Shown here: one piece after another, positions 1 through 12,638 of the stretch | Numbering within the stretch: position 1 is the stretch's first letter | Layout: every line of letters begins with the position of its first letter | Assembly: GCA_025667525.1 (NCBI GenBank) | Contig: CM046882.1 | Location: 521,632,618 to 521,696,617 of the forward strand | Reading direction: 5' to 3' | DNA length: 64,000 nucleotides | DNA from: Glebionis coronaria | Taxonomy: Eukaryota; Streptophyta; Magnoliopsida; Asterales; Asteraceae | Notes under the pieces: model-generated | What the model saw: only the letters and a program-made list of their open reading frames with translations | Databases searched by the model: none | What the model was told of the DNA's origin: nothing | Position numbers and translations under genes: made by a program

Positions 1-1237
1 TTTATTCACTCTGAATATAATGATATTGAAATGGTGGCACTCCTCTCCAGCCTCCGATCACTAAAAATTCAAAATGCACGATCGATTCTAGAGCCATTTG
101 AGATCATCAAATATATCATTAGGACACACTATCATAATTCCTTATTTCTTCACACATTGTGAAAAGTAAGAAAGATCTTAAGAGTCCTACGCAAAATTTT
201 CATGATCTTGCCTGAACATTCGAGTAATACGCAAGTATTTACAAATGAAGATGGAAATCCTTCTTGAGCGAATATCAAAAAGCTCATGGTAGGTGACTTG
301 TGCGATTCTTTATGAATCAAGCTTGTGATAACTGGAAAGCAACATTGGTTTAATTCTTAACTGAACTTAAACACGTTCGAGACCTCTACACAATATCTCA
401 GTGATCTTGCCAGAATACTCAGAGTGACACTGTATAGTGTTCACAGTGATGAGTAAAAATCCTTCTAGTGTTAACATCAAACAACACTTGGTAGGTAACT
501 TGCAAGATTCTATATGAATCAAGCTCGTGACAAATGGAAAGCAACGATGGTGCGATTCTTTAGTGAATCAAACTTGTTCCAGGAATCAGAATTGACGACT
601 TCAATCATGCGGATAACTTTATCCAAATGATTCACTCTTTACGTTCGCGGTCAGCTTTGGACGGTCGAGTAAAGAGAACGGGTTTACCCGCAAAATCTTG
701 TCAAGGAGATTTTTAATTAAATCTACCTGCCACAAGTACGATATTTAATATCGTCCAACGGTCTTCACCAACCGAAGGTAAAATGCTACCGAATTAGAAC
801 GAAATGTTCAAAGCCATTTCGTTCGTGTCTACTTATGTTACGGCATTTGAAGACGGTGGCGTTGCGGAATCCGAGAAGAAGTCATCCCCACATGCTTATA
901 CTTTATGCACTTAATACTTCATCTAATTAAAGAAATCCTAAAAGTCAAGTCTTCCGCTGTATCAAACTCTGAAGCTTTCAAGAATTACGAAGGTATAAGT
1001 ATGCGGGACATGAAGTCACGAAGAGGCGAAGATCACAAGTGATGGATGCACAAGATCAAGGCAAGAGATTAATGCCAAAGATTGATATCAAATATCACAT
1101 CAGCATGTTCACCAGAAAAGAAAAAGAAAAGAAAGACGGAGACTATGAGCTCAAGACAAGCATAGTATGCTAGGTTTATTCTATTATTGTAACTTGGGTA
1201 ACGCCCTTGTTTGGAGTGATCTCCCTTAGGGGGAGAT
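1..1237 (+). other. Decayed internal region of an LTR retrotransposon
   Basis: No open frame of useful length is present. The stretch ends in a polypurine tract (CCCTTAGGGGGAGAT, about 1223-1237) directly before an LTR that starts TGTTGG, so it is read as the 3' internal part of a plus-strand element. It contains a degenerate direct repeat (listed separately) and an A/G-rich segment at 1110-1160. The lineage cannot be assigned from the sequence alone; a Copia-type element is a guess based on the short LTR. Confidence 0.5.
204..560 (+). repeat. Degenerate tandem duplication, ~195-bp period
   Basis: Two diverged units (about 204-359 and 399-557) share in the same order: GATCTTGCC, AATCCTTCT, TTGGTAGGT/ATGGTAGGT, GATTCT, ATGAATCAAGCT, GGAAAGCAAC and GATTCTT. 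Their spacing is close to 195 bp. The repeat lies in the decayed internal region before the LTR at 1238, and probably reflects an old duplication in that element. Confidence 0.6.
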
Positions 1238-1615
1238 TGTTGGAAATACGTTTTACGTATTAGAAAGGATCAGTCACTCCAATAATAGTCGAAGTAATAG
1301 CTCGTAGTTTAGTTTTACTTTATTATCCAAACTAGCCCAAGCCGAGCCCACAACTTGTGTGAGGCCGGCGGCCCAATGTAAGCCCAAGCCCATCTCATGG
1401 GCTTGGGTATATAAACCCTCTCCTTAGTTGGAGAGGGTGGTGGTTCATATAATTTACACATAGTTAAAGGTGTTTTCTTTCACTTTCTCTCTCTAAAAGT
1501 GTGTGTGTTCTCCCCATCTTTCTATCTCTTTCTCTCTCTAGATTAAGCATAGATTTATAATATCGTACAACGACAATGGCATAACCTCCTTCTTTAGCCG
1601 GGTATATGACCAACA
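1238..1615 (+). mobile_element. 378-bp LTR (3' or solo LTR), plus strand
   Basis: The sequence starts TGTTGG and ends CCAACA, a perfect 6-bp terminal inverted repeat, and is preceded by a polypurine tract. TATATAAA at 1408-1415 is a good TATA box, followed by a pyrimidine-rich stretch (CTTTCTCTCTCT) typical of R/U5. The left flank shows no target-site duplication because the 5' part of the element lies outside the window or is lost. The layout resembles the Copia-3 LTR at 60212 (TATA box, short stem-like repeat just after it, CTCTCT tract). Confidence 0.75.
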
Positions 1616-2304
1616 ACGCGTTATACCCATTTTATAGTTTGTCAAATTGAGTAGGCCTTTCTAATTATTATTGCAAATTACAAATCAACACATTTTAATG
1701 TAATTTAGATCTCAAAATAATTTTGTGTTTTAATATGATTTAGTTCATATTATTTTTCTTTAAAAATTTACCCTTTTTTTTCAACAATTCATGCAATTTA
1801 AATAAACAAATAGGCAAACAAAAAAACTAAATCATAAACACATAATAACAGTTTATCTGTGCAATAAATAAATCAAATAGCCACATGCAAACAATTTTAT
1901 TCAATAAGTTTAAAATCTAGGGTTTTTAATGTTCATAAAAAGTCTTCCCTAATTCTAGATTTATTGAATCAAAAAACGAGTAGCAACTACGTAACAATTA
2001 CCGCTTACAATTTAATGATCCATGAAAACATGCATGTTCATCATGGATCCACCCACATAACTTAACAGTTAAATCTCTACAAATCGTAACCATAATCTAC
2101 ATGAAATAACAATTAATCATGAAAACTTATCTAAAGATTATCCAACATGCAATTTTAAGGTTTCAAATTTTTTTATAAAACGTCTTAAAAAAACGTTTGA
2201 AACAAAACCCTAAAAATTTTTAGAACCCAAAAACATGTAGTTTTAACTCAAAACAATTATTAGTTAAAAAACTTTAGATTTCGATAATTATAACATGTTA
2301 AAAT
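1616..2304 (-). other. AT-rich non-coding leader of a minus-strand LTR element
   Basis: No coding potential is seen on either strand. The segment lies on the 3' side (minus-strand sense) of a primer-binding site at 2305-2318, so it is most likely the untranslated leader of the element whose LTR is at 2320-3089. The rest of that element is missing or cut off by the LTR at 1238-1615. Confidence 0.4.
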
Positions 2305-2318
2305 GGCTCTCGATGCCA
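2305..2318 (-). promoter_or_regulatory. Primer-binding site (tRNA-iMet-like)
   Basis: The minus strand reads TGGCATCGAGAGCC, close to the plant Copia consensus TGGTATCAGAGCC with one substitution and one inserted base. It sits one base from the end of the LTR at 2320-3089. Confidence 0.6.
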
Positions 2319-2319
2319 C

Positions 2320-3089
2320 TGATGGTTTATAAAGTTCATAACATTTATTAAAACATGAACAAAGATCAAAGCACGTAATAGCGGAAGCGATTTAACAAGA
2401 TCATAATAACACAATTATAATTAATCAAATTAGGGTTATGTACCTTTTAGCTAATTCGATTCCACAAGATAAGAACGAATCACCAATTAGCGTTTATGAC
2501 AGATCAATGATTAACCCCTTACAGTTTTGTTAATCGATCCAAGATATTATCTAAAGTAAGATTATATTACGTTCTTGTTCAGACGTATGATAACGAGTTA
2601 ACCGTAATACTAGTACGTATAAAATGAGTTTAAACATTTAGTGGAAAATCAATCCAACAACCCTAGAGAGGGGCTAGGACTTGATTCAAGAAACCAACAC
2701 AAAATTAAGAGGAAACCTAAAAAGGTGTATGCTTTGTGTTGATCGCAGGAAAGAGAGAGAGAAAAAGAATGAGTGAAAATTTATGAAGGCTTTGGGGTGT
2801 TTATATAGGCCTAGAAAACTTGTAGCCGAAGATAAACGCAAATAAGGCAGGAAATCTTTCTCCCCTTGCTCTAGCCGACGGTCGAAACACCCCCACAGGG
2901 GTATTCTGGACTTTTTCTTTTCTCTTCTAGTATACTCCACATTAGTCGTTTAGTCCTTAACTCTTAGACTTAACGACGGTTAAATATTTACAGCCCAATT
3001 TAATTAATAAACATATAAATATATTTATTAATAAAATTAACTCTTTACGTATTGTGTGCAATCCCGTAATTCCAAGTTCGATCCTAACA
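2320..3089 (-). mobile_element. ~770-bp 5' LTR of a minus-strand retrotransposon
   Basis: On the minus strand the LTR begins TGTTAGGATCGAACTTGG (from 3089) and ends AAACCATCA (at 2320) next to a tRNA-iMet-like PBS. A TATA box (CCTATATAAACACC in minus sense, about 2805-2818) is followed by a CTCTCTCTCTTTCC tract. It abuts the truncated Copia-1 3' LTR, so it may have inserted into or replaced part of it. No target duplication could be confirmed. Confidence 0.6.
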
Positions 3090-3107
3090 CACGACTATTA
3101 AATTTCC

Positions 3108-3255
3108 GTCTATAAACTTTCACATAAGTCCTATGCTTCCACAAGTGCTTCGACTGCCAATCCATAGGGTTAAAACTAAAACATTAAACATACCAAGTTA
3201 CTAAGTTAGTTCTTCTGGTTAGTTAACATATATTATTACGTCCTAAAATTTAACA
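3108..3255 (-). mobile_element. Truncated 3' LTR of Copia-1
   Basis: It matches the end of the 5' LTR (about 12937-13063) through shared blocks such as ACATAAGTCCT, GCTTCCACAAGT, CATTAAACATACCAAGTTA and GTCCTAAAATTTAA. On the minus strand it begins TGTTAAATTTTAGGAC directly after the polypurine tract. The remaining ~300 bp of the LTR are missing where the LTR at 2320-3089 adjoins. Confidence 0.8.
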
Positions 3256-3974
3256 TCCCCTTAATCTGATAACCCATACAAGTTTTATCATGCTCAGTTT
3301 TTTCACAAGGTCACATTGCTGATCTGTATCCAATCCTTTAGAAAGGATATCTACGATTTTATTTGCATATCCTACTTTCTCAATTTTCACAACATCATTC
3401 AAGATTTTTTCTCTTACAAAATGTAAGTCAATTTCTAAGTGTTTGGGTCTTTCATAAAGAATAGGATTGACAGCTATCTTAATAGCTGAATTGATATCAT
3501 AGTAAAGTGTTACATGTAAATTATTTTCACATTGTAAGTCTTTTAAGATTTTAAGAATCCAAATCACTTCACTAGTTATAAAAGCAAGAGCTCTATACTA
3601 TGCCTCTGTTGATGATTTTTAGAGAGTATTTTGCTTTTTACTCTTCCAAGAGACAAGATTATCATTTATAAAAACACAATATCCAGATATAGATTTTCTA
3701 GTAACAACACATTTAGCCTAGTCGGCATCAGAATAAGCTTTAAGAAACATATCAGAGGTCCTCTTAAAGTGAATGCCGAAACCTGGAGAGATCATAAGAT
3801 ATCTTAATATTTTAAAGGCAATTTTGAGATGAGAGTTCAAAGGAGAATGCTTGAACTGACTTAAGCAATGCACAATATAAGAAATATCAGGTCTGTTGTT
3901 AGTCAAGTAGATAAGCTTACCCATAAGCTTTTGATAATCAACAACATTCTTCGTAGGCTTAATTGATATAGAAA
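3256..3974 (-). pseudogene. Copia-1 RNase H and C-terminal RT remnant
   Basis: The minus-strand frames encode two typical Copia pieces. At 3250-3567 the RNase H end contains YYDINSAIKIA, ERPKHLEIDLHFVRE and DILSKGL, corresponding to the usual CDNxSAI, RTKHxEIDxHFVRE and DxxTKGL motifs. At 3718-3924 lies the RT thumb/RNase H linker (GKLIYLTNNRPDISY, then SPLNSHLKIAFKILRYL). They are in different frames and separated by stops, so this is a dead fragment. It continues upstream beyond the hAT insertion at 3983. Confidence 0.85.
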
Positions 3975-3982
3975 GTTTAGAC

Positions 3983-4830
3983 TAGGGTTGTAATCGAGCC
4001 GAGACGAGCTCAAGCTTAGTAGGGCTTGAGCTTGGCTTGATACTAAAATTGTAGGCTTGAGCTTGGCGTGATAGTTTGTCAAGCTTTACTAATCTAGGCT
4101 TGAGCTTGGCTTGATAAAGCTTGATAAAAGCTTGAGCTTGACTTGAAAAGCTTGAATGTGTATAAATTTAATTTTTTTTATAATAAAACTCATCAATAAA
4201 CATATGTGTGAAATAAAAAAACAAAAATCATTACTTAAAACAAATTTGATTTATCTAATATTAATAAAACCATTAACAAAATTATCGTACAGTCTTGGTT
4301 TCAAAATATGTTTCGCACTCCAATAAGATTAAGGTTCCAAAAACCATTGCATGATGTGAATGCGAGCACAATTTAGACACGTTGCGTTTAGTATTAAGAA
4401 GAGTACAAAAAATATTTATACACATATTGTATTCCACCAAGTACCGAGTAAATGAAATAATTAAATTTACAAAAATAAAGAATCATTTAAAATACAAAGA
4501 ACTAAAATAGAAATGTAATCCGAGTTAAAAATCCTTCTAAAATATATTATTTATTTATGAAGTTAGCCCTTAAAATTAGGTTAATACTCAAATTAACAAT
4601 TAGTTGCTTATATAAATTCAGTATAAAAACATATTTTTGATAGATCTTGAAAAAGCTTGATAAGTACTCGAGCCGAGCTATCAAAAGCTTTAGCTTGAGC
4701 TTTATATAGTTTCGAGCTATTTTTTGGGCTTGAGCTTGGGTTTGAGCTTGATAAAAGCTTGGCTTGATCGAGCCAAGCTCGAGCTCGAGCTCGAGTTGCT
4801 TGATAAAAGCTTAGCTTGATTACACCCCTA
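3983..4830. mobile_element. Non-autonomous hAT element, 848 bp, TSD GTTTAGAC
   Basis: Ends are TAGGGTTGTAATCGAGC and GCTTGATTACACCCCTA (inverted, two mismatches). It is flanked by perfect 8-bp direct repeats GTTTAGAC at 3975-3982 and 4831-4838, the hAT signature. Both subterminal regions are packed with AAGCTTGAGCTTGG-type motifs on both strands, expected of hAT transposase-binding repeats. The interior is AT-rich and non-coding. It interrupts the Copia-1 RT domain. Confidence 0.92.
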
Positions 4831-4838
4831 GTTTAGAC

Positions 4839-5752
4839 CACAAAAGAGTCTTAGCAGGTTTACAAGCAAGCATACCATACTCAGATAGCAAATCAAACAC
4901 ATACTTTCTCTGATTTAAACAAATACCATATTCAATGTCAACAACTTCAATTCCCAAACAATATTTAAACTTTCCCAATTCCTTAATCATGAACTTGGTT
5001 CTCAAAAAAACTTTGAACTTATCAATTTCAACAACATTGTTATCAGTGATGATAATATCATCAACATACACAAGTAAAGCAAGAAAGACATCACCATTAG
5101 ACTTGGTATAAAGAGAGTAATCAGATTTGCATTCGCAAAAACCATTTTCATTAAGACTAGAGGTGAGTTTAGCATTCCGCTGCCTAGGTGCCTGTTTAAG
5201 GACATATAGAGACTTTATAATCCCGCAAACCATGTACTCACCTCCAAAATAGTATCCTCGAGGTGGTTTCATATACACAGTCTCATTAAGGAAAAAAGTA
5301 TTGTTAATGTCAAGTTGAAACACAGGCCAAGACTGTATGATGAGAAAATTAAGAAGACACCTAATGGTATCCATTTTAACAGCAGGAGCAAAGGTTTCCT
5401 TATAGTCAATGACCCTCTTTTGGGCAAAGCCCTGAGCAACAACCCTAGCCTTGTATCTTTCGATCTCACCACTAGACTTAAACTTTAATTTCCAAATCCA
5501 TTTTCAACCAAAGGCTTTTGTACCTTTACGAATCTCAACAATCTCCTAAGTATCATTCTCAAGTAAAGCAACAAGTTCAACATTCATGGCATCAACCCAA
5601 AGGAGAGTTAGAGATGCTTCAAAGAAACTTTTAGGTTCATTGTTCTTGTTAAGTTGGGTGACAAAGCACAAGTTATCCTGACTAAGCTTAGAATATCCCA
5701 AAAAAATTTCAAGACCATACTTAACCTTAGAGTTAACAATAAAATCATTATA
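4839..5752 (-). pseudogene. Copia-1 reverse transcriptase (RVT_2) remnant
   Basis: The minus-strand frame at 4820-5374 encodes a Copia RT core: FQLDINNTFF (normally QLDVNNAFL), an SLYVLKQAPRQ block (normally SLYGLKQAPRQW), and the catalytic LVYVDDIIITDNN. The normal GLKQ has become VLKQ. Upstream (5375-5752) the RT N-terminus continues in other frames, with ERYKARVVAQGFAQKRVIDYKE-like remnants. Frameshifts and stops make it non-functional. The hAT elements on either side are later insertions. Confidence 0.85.
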
Positions 5753-5760
5753 GTTTTTTG

Positions 5761-6393
<633 letters not shown>

Positions 6394-6401
6394 GTTTTCT
6401 T

Positions 6402-6919
6402 GGAAAAACAGAAGTTCTAGAATATCTTCTTAAGTTTTGAGTTCCTTGAGCTGAGGTATTTGGATTTTGATCCAAATTTCCTTCAAACATATTGTTGTCA
6501 TTAAGGGTGACAGCCTCCTAACCAACCCAACATTAATGTTTTCACTGTTATGAGCATCATCCCCAATGATTGGGGAGTCAACAGAGTTCACATTGTCCCC
6601 ATGGTTAGAAAAGTGACCACTTTCACTTTGTGACTCATGGTCACTATTATAATTTGGTTTTACTCTCTCATCATTAGGAAGCTCAGAGTCATCTAAATCA
6701 AAAAAGTTTAACATGTTTTTTTTCTTGACTTACACTAGACATATTTAAATTATCATGATTGTTTACTCACAAAAACTAACATCTCTTGAAACCAATAACT
6801 GATGTCTATCAAGACTAAAAAAGCCAGTAACCCTTTTGAGAATTAAAGCAACCCATCATAACACAATTCTTAGATCTATTAGATAGTTTATCATGACTAT
6901 TTAAGATAGTAGCAAAACA
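6402..6919 (-). pseudogene. Copia-1 integrase C-terminus and linker remnant
   Basis: Near 6800-6919 the minus strand encodes FATILNSHDKLSNRSKNCV and GYWLF, matching the conserved Copia integrase tail (SFGCLCF..., KFxxRxxxCVFxGY..., KGYRL). 6430-6714 is an acidic linker between integrase and RT (SELPNDERVKPNYNSDHES). The upstream half (FGCLCF) is on the other side of the solo LTR at 9794, which confirms that the LTR inserted here. Confidence 0.8.
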
Positions 6920-8964
6920 TAAACTGTAACACCCCATTTTGATAAGTGGAATATCACAGGATAATTATGGCGTGTCATCAAAGCATGCAAGGTAATATGT
7001 ACAAACATACATGACCAAAAGGGAAAACCGGAATCAGACATCGGTTCTCATACATAAGCCCAAAACATAAATGAAATAAATGAAATAGGAAGGACAAAAG
7101 AAGTGTACAAGCAAGCATAAGTATATGAGGCAAAAGGAGAAGAAGTCTAAGGCATCTTCCATCCTATGCACGTGCTCCAAATGCTCAAGCCTGTCCTTGG
7201 GTACCTGCCGTTTTGGACATGGAAAGGAAAATATACGGCTGAGCAATACGCTCAGTGAACGGATATATGACAATGAAATGAATAGCATAAACATAAGTAA
7301 TGTGAACTGGAAGTATGAAATGATAGTGCAGCGGAATAATGTAAGTCCTGGAAAACCTAGTTAAAGCTTATAAGACTGGTTTTAAATTTCTGAAAAGACT
7401 TATGTTTATTTTATACTAAAAACTGTATTTTAAATATGCCCGGAGCCCATATAGATCATGTTACATCAACGTGCATGAATACTTAAAGAGGTGACCTCAT
7501 CATGCCATTAGAGGGGTTGCCTCTAGTTAATATAGTATGAGTCGAGGGATCAGCTCCTGTAACGGATGCAAGGCACACACCGTAGTTACCATTTAGTCTT
7601 GTTAAACTTGTCCAAGGATGCACCCATTCGCCCCACATGATAATAATAACATAGGCCAAAATACTGTAAAGGGACGTTGTGAGCAATCACTCTCACCGCA
7701 GAAGAGTCATAACACCGGTGCCTCCAGCGCTATGGTTATGGAACCCCTGTAACTAGGTGAAACTAGCATGCATGTATATAGCTAAGGCAATCTAAAATAA
7801 TCATACATATACTGATGTGTTTAAGACACTTAAACTACTAGGTAAAACAGATGGCTGCAAACAGGGAAATCCTAAGTATAGGAAAGAATGTCCTTGCTGA
7901 AGGACGGAATATCTGTACCTTGTTCCCAGTAAATGAAGACGAAAACGAATGTAGAAGATCACTCTGATTTCACAATAGCTACATAATGAAGGGACATGAA
8001 TAAGTGTCGGTTCTACTTATACATACTTGTTATTTATTGACGTGTTCATATTTATTATACTTGTTCTTGTCTTGTCTTATTATTTCATGTTTAATCATGT
8101 ATTTCTTATAGTTTCATGTGTTTTAGATTCATGTAATTTATGTTTTATGTGTTACAGTACTTGTGATAACATAATGAGTAACTTTTTAAAAATAACAGGT
8201 TTCTATATATAGTAAGTTTCCAAAAATAGAAAGTTTTCATATTTAGCATGTTTCTATAAATAGCATGTTACCATATTTAATATGTTTCCATAATTATCAT
8301 GTTGCCATAATTAATATAATTCCATATTTACATGTTTCTATAAATAATATAATACCTTAAATAATAATAGGCTTATTAAATAATAACAATGACATAACAT
8401 ATAGTTTTAATAAGCTTATAATATGTCTTGTATAATTATATCGTAAAGTTTAATAATGACTAAATAATTAGTCTAAACTTATAATTATTAATCAATAATA
8501 ATATTACATGATATCATAAGTATTTATTAATTAATAATAATTCATGATTAAATAATTGAACTTTACCTTAAAAGGATATAAATTAATTAAACTAAATTTT
8601 AATTAATTCATTGCACAAGAATAATTAAATTAATAATCATTTAATCATAAGTTTTATTTAAAATAAAATGAACATAATTTAACCATGATTTTATTTAAAT
8701 AATTTATATCCTAAGTCGTAAATAATAATTAATTTAATTAACATGCTTTAATTAACTAATTAAATAAAATAAAAATACATGATTTTATACCCTTATCCAA
8801 ACGCCCCCTTAACTGACCTTAAATCGCGAACCAAACATCCCCTGGCTGTGGCTTTATTGCTACCGACAGCAGCAGGTTCCCACTGGTTGTAGCCGGTTCC
8901 TGCTGCTGCCCTGACTTTACCCACTGTCTTAGTAAACTACCCTTTGTCGTGTCTTGATTAACCA

Positions 8965-8984
8965 CCGAGACCCTAGGGTCTCGG
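8965..8984. repeat. Perfect 20-bp palindrome in the solo LTR
   Basis: CCGAGACCCTAGGGTCTCGG is its own reverse complement. A second copy with one mismatch (CCGAGACCATAGGGTCTCGG) lies at 9098-9117. Both are preceded by CCAC and followed by TT. Confidence 0.9.
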
Positions 8985-9097
8985 TTCCCACTGATTTAAA
9001 CCGAACCCCCCTGTTTGGGGGTTTTGGGGTTGCCACTATATGAACAAAACCAAGCCAACACCAATTAAGGGTTGTGGCTGGTGGAAGAATATCACCA

Positions 9098-9117
9098 CCG
9101 AGACCATAGGGTCTCGG
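9098..9117. repeat. Second copy of the 20-bp palindrome (one mismatch)
   Basis: CCGAGACCATAGGGTCTCGG, 133 bp downstream of the perfect copy at 8965-8984. The repetition with the same flanks argues against chance and suggests a binding site or hairpin in this LTR family. Confidence 0.85.
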
Positions 9118-9793
9118 TTTGTGTGTTAGTCGTGCCTAAACCAACCCCCAAACGATCTCCTCCTTTTATATAACTTGTTTTTAACATGTTTCAAAGATTT
9201 AGGATTCTTGTAACTTAAATATAAAAAAACAAACGAATTGATGATTACCTCTTTTTGCGTTAGGGAATAGTAATACATACACGACACAAATCTTGTTTTT
9301 CTTGATCAAAACTTACGACCTTCTTGATTCTTGGGGATCTTAGCGATGACAGAAAAAGAAAACACAGGAGAAACGATCGTTGTGTTTTATTTAGGTTTTA
9401 TGGATGGTGTTGTCTAAAAATAAAACATATACTCTCCCGTCCTTTTTCTTTTTAGTCGGCCTAGACTATGCAATGGGCTTTAGCCCATCTCTTCCCTTCT
9501 TTGGACGCAGCCCAAACATCACACCCTATATTGTTTTTAACTTTCGTGCTTAACTAAATACACACGCGTGTTCGTTAAATTAAATGTCGTGAACTATTTT
9601 CTTGAATTGTTTTATACATATTATACGTAAATACATATCGTATACGTAATTACTTGTACTTAATTAATATACGTAATAGTCGTGCTAAATGTTCGTATCG
9701 CGTGTCGTATATTAATTAATAAGAATGTTTTAATTTATACGTGATTTCATGCATTTAGTGTTCTAGGGATTTTAAAGCGGGTTTTACATAAAC

Positions 9794-10600
9794 AACCAAA
9801 CATTATGATAAGAGAGAGATTAGGACAAGTATTATATATCATTTCATAAGGAGATTTTCTATTTAACACAAAAGAAGGCAATCTGTTAATAAAAAGAGGC
9901 AGCTAGAATGCTTTCGGACCAAAATTTCAAAAGATTCCCCCCCCCCCCCTTCCTAAAACATAAGACACCTGGCAACATTCAAAAGTTATCTATGTTTTCT
10001 TATAGCAACCTTATTTTGTTGTGGAGTATAGGCACAAGATGTTTGGTTTAGTATCCTTCTATTATTACAAAACTTATTTAAGGGTTGATTAACAAATTCA
10101 GTCCCATTGTCACTTCTAAATATTTTAATGGTTCTTTTAAACGAATTTTTGATCATGTTATAAAAGGTATCAATGAAAGTAACAACTTCATATTTAGACA
10201 TAATGAGATACACCCAGACAACTCTAGTATAATCATCCATAACAGTCAAAAAATATCTTAGGTCCCAACAAATCAAGGTCAACAATATCACCAAACATTT
10301 TAGTCTTATGATCACTTAAAGAAAAAGGTTTCCTAGTCTGCTTAGCTCTTTGGCACACTTCACAATAATCACACTTATCATTTTTGTTAAAATTTTTAGA
10401 GCTTTTTAAAACATCTAAGGCAGAATCTGCAGGATTGCCAAGCTTGCAGTGCCAATCATAGTAAGATAGGAAACAAGTAGTGACAGTTTTACTATTGTTA
10501 CACTTAATACCTTTAGTATCTAAATAGTATAAACCACTATATTGATTACCAGTCCCTAGAACATTTCTCAAAATCAAATCCTGATTAAAAAACAAGCACT
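9794..10600 (-). pseudogene. Copia-1 integrase core and GAG-pre-integrase remnant
   Basis: In two minus-strand frames: 10233-10595 encodes the zinc-binding pre-integrase region (SGLYYLDT, WHCKLGNPAD, CDYCEVCQRAKQTRKPF) and 9986-10315 the catalytic core (TVMDDYTRVVWVYLI, FRSDNGTEF, YTPQQNKVA). The final motif is normally PQQNGxxERKHR; here it is NKVAIRKHR, so the catalytic Glu is lost. A frameshift near 10270-10310 separates the frames. Confidence 0.85.
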
Positions 10601-12330
10601 TATCTCATCAAAGATAACAAATATCTTATTATCATTAGCAAGTTTATGCTTAGAGATCAAATTAACACAGTACTCAGGTATGACCAAAACATCAAACAAA
10701 ACCAACTTTAGGTTTCCAATTTAGATATAAAAGCTTTAGTCCCATTAGGATAAGCAAATTTGATATTAAGATGAGATATGCCTTAAACATTATCCAATTC
10801 CTTTTCATTATTGGTTAGCCCCTGAGTCAATAAACTTCCCATTGTGAGTCCATTTAGACTAAATATTGGTGTTTGAACAAAAAGTTTTGAAAATTATAAT
10901 TGAAAATATTGCTAAAGTTAAATGAAGTACCTGCCATATTGGCTTGCAAATTTCTTTCAGAACCATTGTTTTCTCTAATGAGAGAGAGCAGAGTGGCAAG
11001 TTGTTCATCAGAAAAACCAAAGTTGAAGGTGGTGCCCGTAGAATTGTTAGAAACATTTATTCCTTTAAAATTTTGACTAGGTTTTTACTTCCTAAAATCA
11101 TTTGGATACCTAATAATTTTAAACCACCTATCAATAGTATGTCCATTATACCTACAATTTTCATACACCAACTCAGAATTCCCAGTGGGTCTAAATGTGT
11201 TAGGTCTAGGGGTATTACTAGTATTAGGTCTAGAGTTACCAGAGTTAGCTCTGGTTTCTTTGAGAATTGTTTCTTATATAAGAAAGTAGTTGTCTCAGTC
11301 CTTTGAGAGGATCCAGACATAGTTCCAGATGCAACTCTGTGAGATTCCTCACTAGATATGACAACATAAGCACCTTTAACATTTAGCAAAATCTCTCTAA
11401 AGAGAATAAAGATCTAATAGTCATATAAGAGTCATCAAGACCCATCAAAAGTTTCGTCAATTTCAACAACTTGTTATGATTCTTAAAATCATTAGTAGCA
11501 GCAGTGCATATACAGTTAGGTAACTCGACCATAGCATAAATTGCTTCCACATAGCATTCAATCCATGATAATAATCAAATAAATTAGAAATATTTTACTT
11601 TAGAGTGTTAATCTTACGGTGAAGATTAAATATAACAGACCCATCAACTTTATGATCAGTTTCTCTTAAATCATTCCAAACATGTTTATCCTTTTTTGAA
11701 AAAAAAATTCCAAGAAAAAGTACTTCAGATATAGGGTTAAGAATCCAAACCCAACACCATAGCATTGACCATGTCCTATTGTTTTCCTAAAATGTCATTA
11801 GTAATGGACCTTTTATAAATTCCATCAAGAAAACCAATTTTGTTTTTTCCTCTAAAGCAAGTAACATAACATTAGACAAAACTTGGTAGTTTTAAGTCCC
11901 TTTAAGTTTTACAGATATAACAATTAAGGTCGCAAAGTCATTTGAGTGAAGATGTAAAGGGTCACTGATATCAAGTTTACTAATCACGGTCACTGAATCA
12001 CCCCAACGTGTTCAGTACCTGAGTTACCATTTACAAACATGGTGAAGCTTAAAATAAAACACAAACAATAGAAAGAAAAAACTTAATCAGTGCCAATAAA
12101 GTTCCGAGGCTTCTCCAAACCACTCAAGGGTAACAGGTCAAGGGCAAGGAAAATATTAAGGATCCAGATAGCCAACGATAAAGAGAAAGTAAATAAAAAA
12201 ATATATAGATAATCAAATAAGGCACAACAAAATGAAAGAAAGATAGAAGAGAGGTGTTATAGTACACGCAACAAAGCACAATCGATCTGTTTCTCCTAGA
12301 TTAACTTCGTCTAAGAAGAAACATACCCGC
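10601..12330 (-). pseudogene. Copia-1 gag remnant
   Basis: Only fragments are recognisable on the minus strand. 11057-11389 carries the gag linker between the UBN2-type domain and the zinc knuckle (KGAYVVISSEESHRVASGT, then SSQRTETTTF). Further upstream, short pieces of the gag core (LSEYYHKLN-like and SVIFNLHRKINTL-like) appear in several frames with stops. The gag of Copia-2 is the better preserved comparison. The region ends at the leader before the PBS at 12626. Confidence 0.65.
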
Positions 12331-12625
12331 CAAAACCAAACCCTAATTTATAAAAAATTGGGCAAACCAAGAAAACCAACAGATCTATACAATAGATCTT
12401 ATAAATCAACCTTGCACCTAACCAAGGTTAGGAAACAAGATATTATAGAAACCTTAAAAAAATTAGAAACCCAATTTTTTCCACAAAATATGAAAAAGAT
12501 ATGTATAAAACTTATAGATCTGACTATCTCAATAACATATCTACCAAAAAAAAGATATCAATTTCAAAAAACCCTCAAATTTTAAGAAACCCTAAATAAT
12601 TTTTTCTATGATTTCAGAGCAACCA

Positions 12626-12638
12626 GGCTCTGATACCA
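12626..12638 (-). promoter_or_regulatory. Copia-1 primer-binding site (tRNA-iMet)
   Basis: The minus strand reads TGGTATCAGAGCC, the exact plant Copia PBS, immediately next to the LTR end (the minus-strand LTR ends in CA at 12639-12640). Confidence 0.93.

Larger units (their letters stand above)
6925..9788. mobile_element. 2,864-bp solo LTR, TSD TAAAC
   Basis: It begins TGTAACACCCC and ends GTTTTACA (inverted TGTAA/TTACA). Perfect 5-bp repeats TAAAC flank it at 6920-6924 and 9789-9793. Removing it rejoins the Copia-1 integrase frame. No gag, pol, PBS or PPT is inside, so it is a solo LTR left by LTR-LTR recombination. TGTAACACCCC is common in large Gypsy chromovirus LTRs, which is the likely source but unproven. 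Short ORFs in it are not convincing genes. The 8000-8780 part is very AT-rich; two 20-bp palindromes are listed separately. Confidence 0.88.

Noticed and set aside
12626..12638. tRNA gene fragment
   Set aside because: It is a primer-binding site adjacent to an LTR; no tRNA fold or anticodon arm. No tRNA or rRNA gene was found elsewhere in the window.
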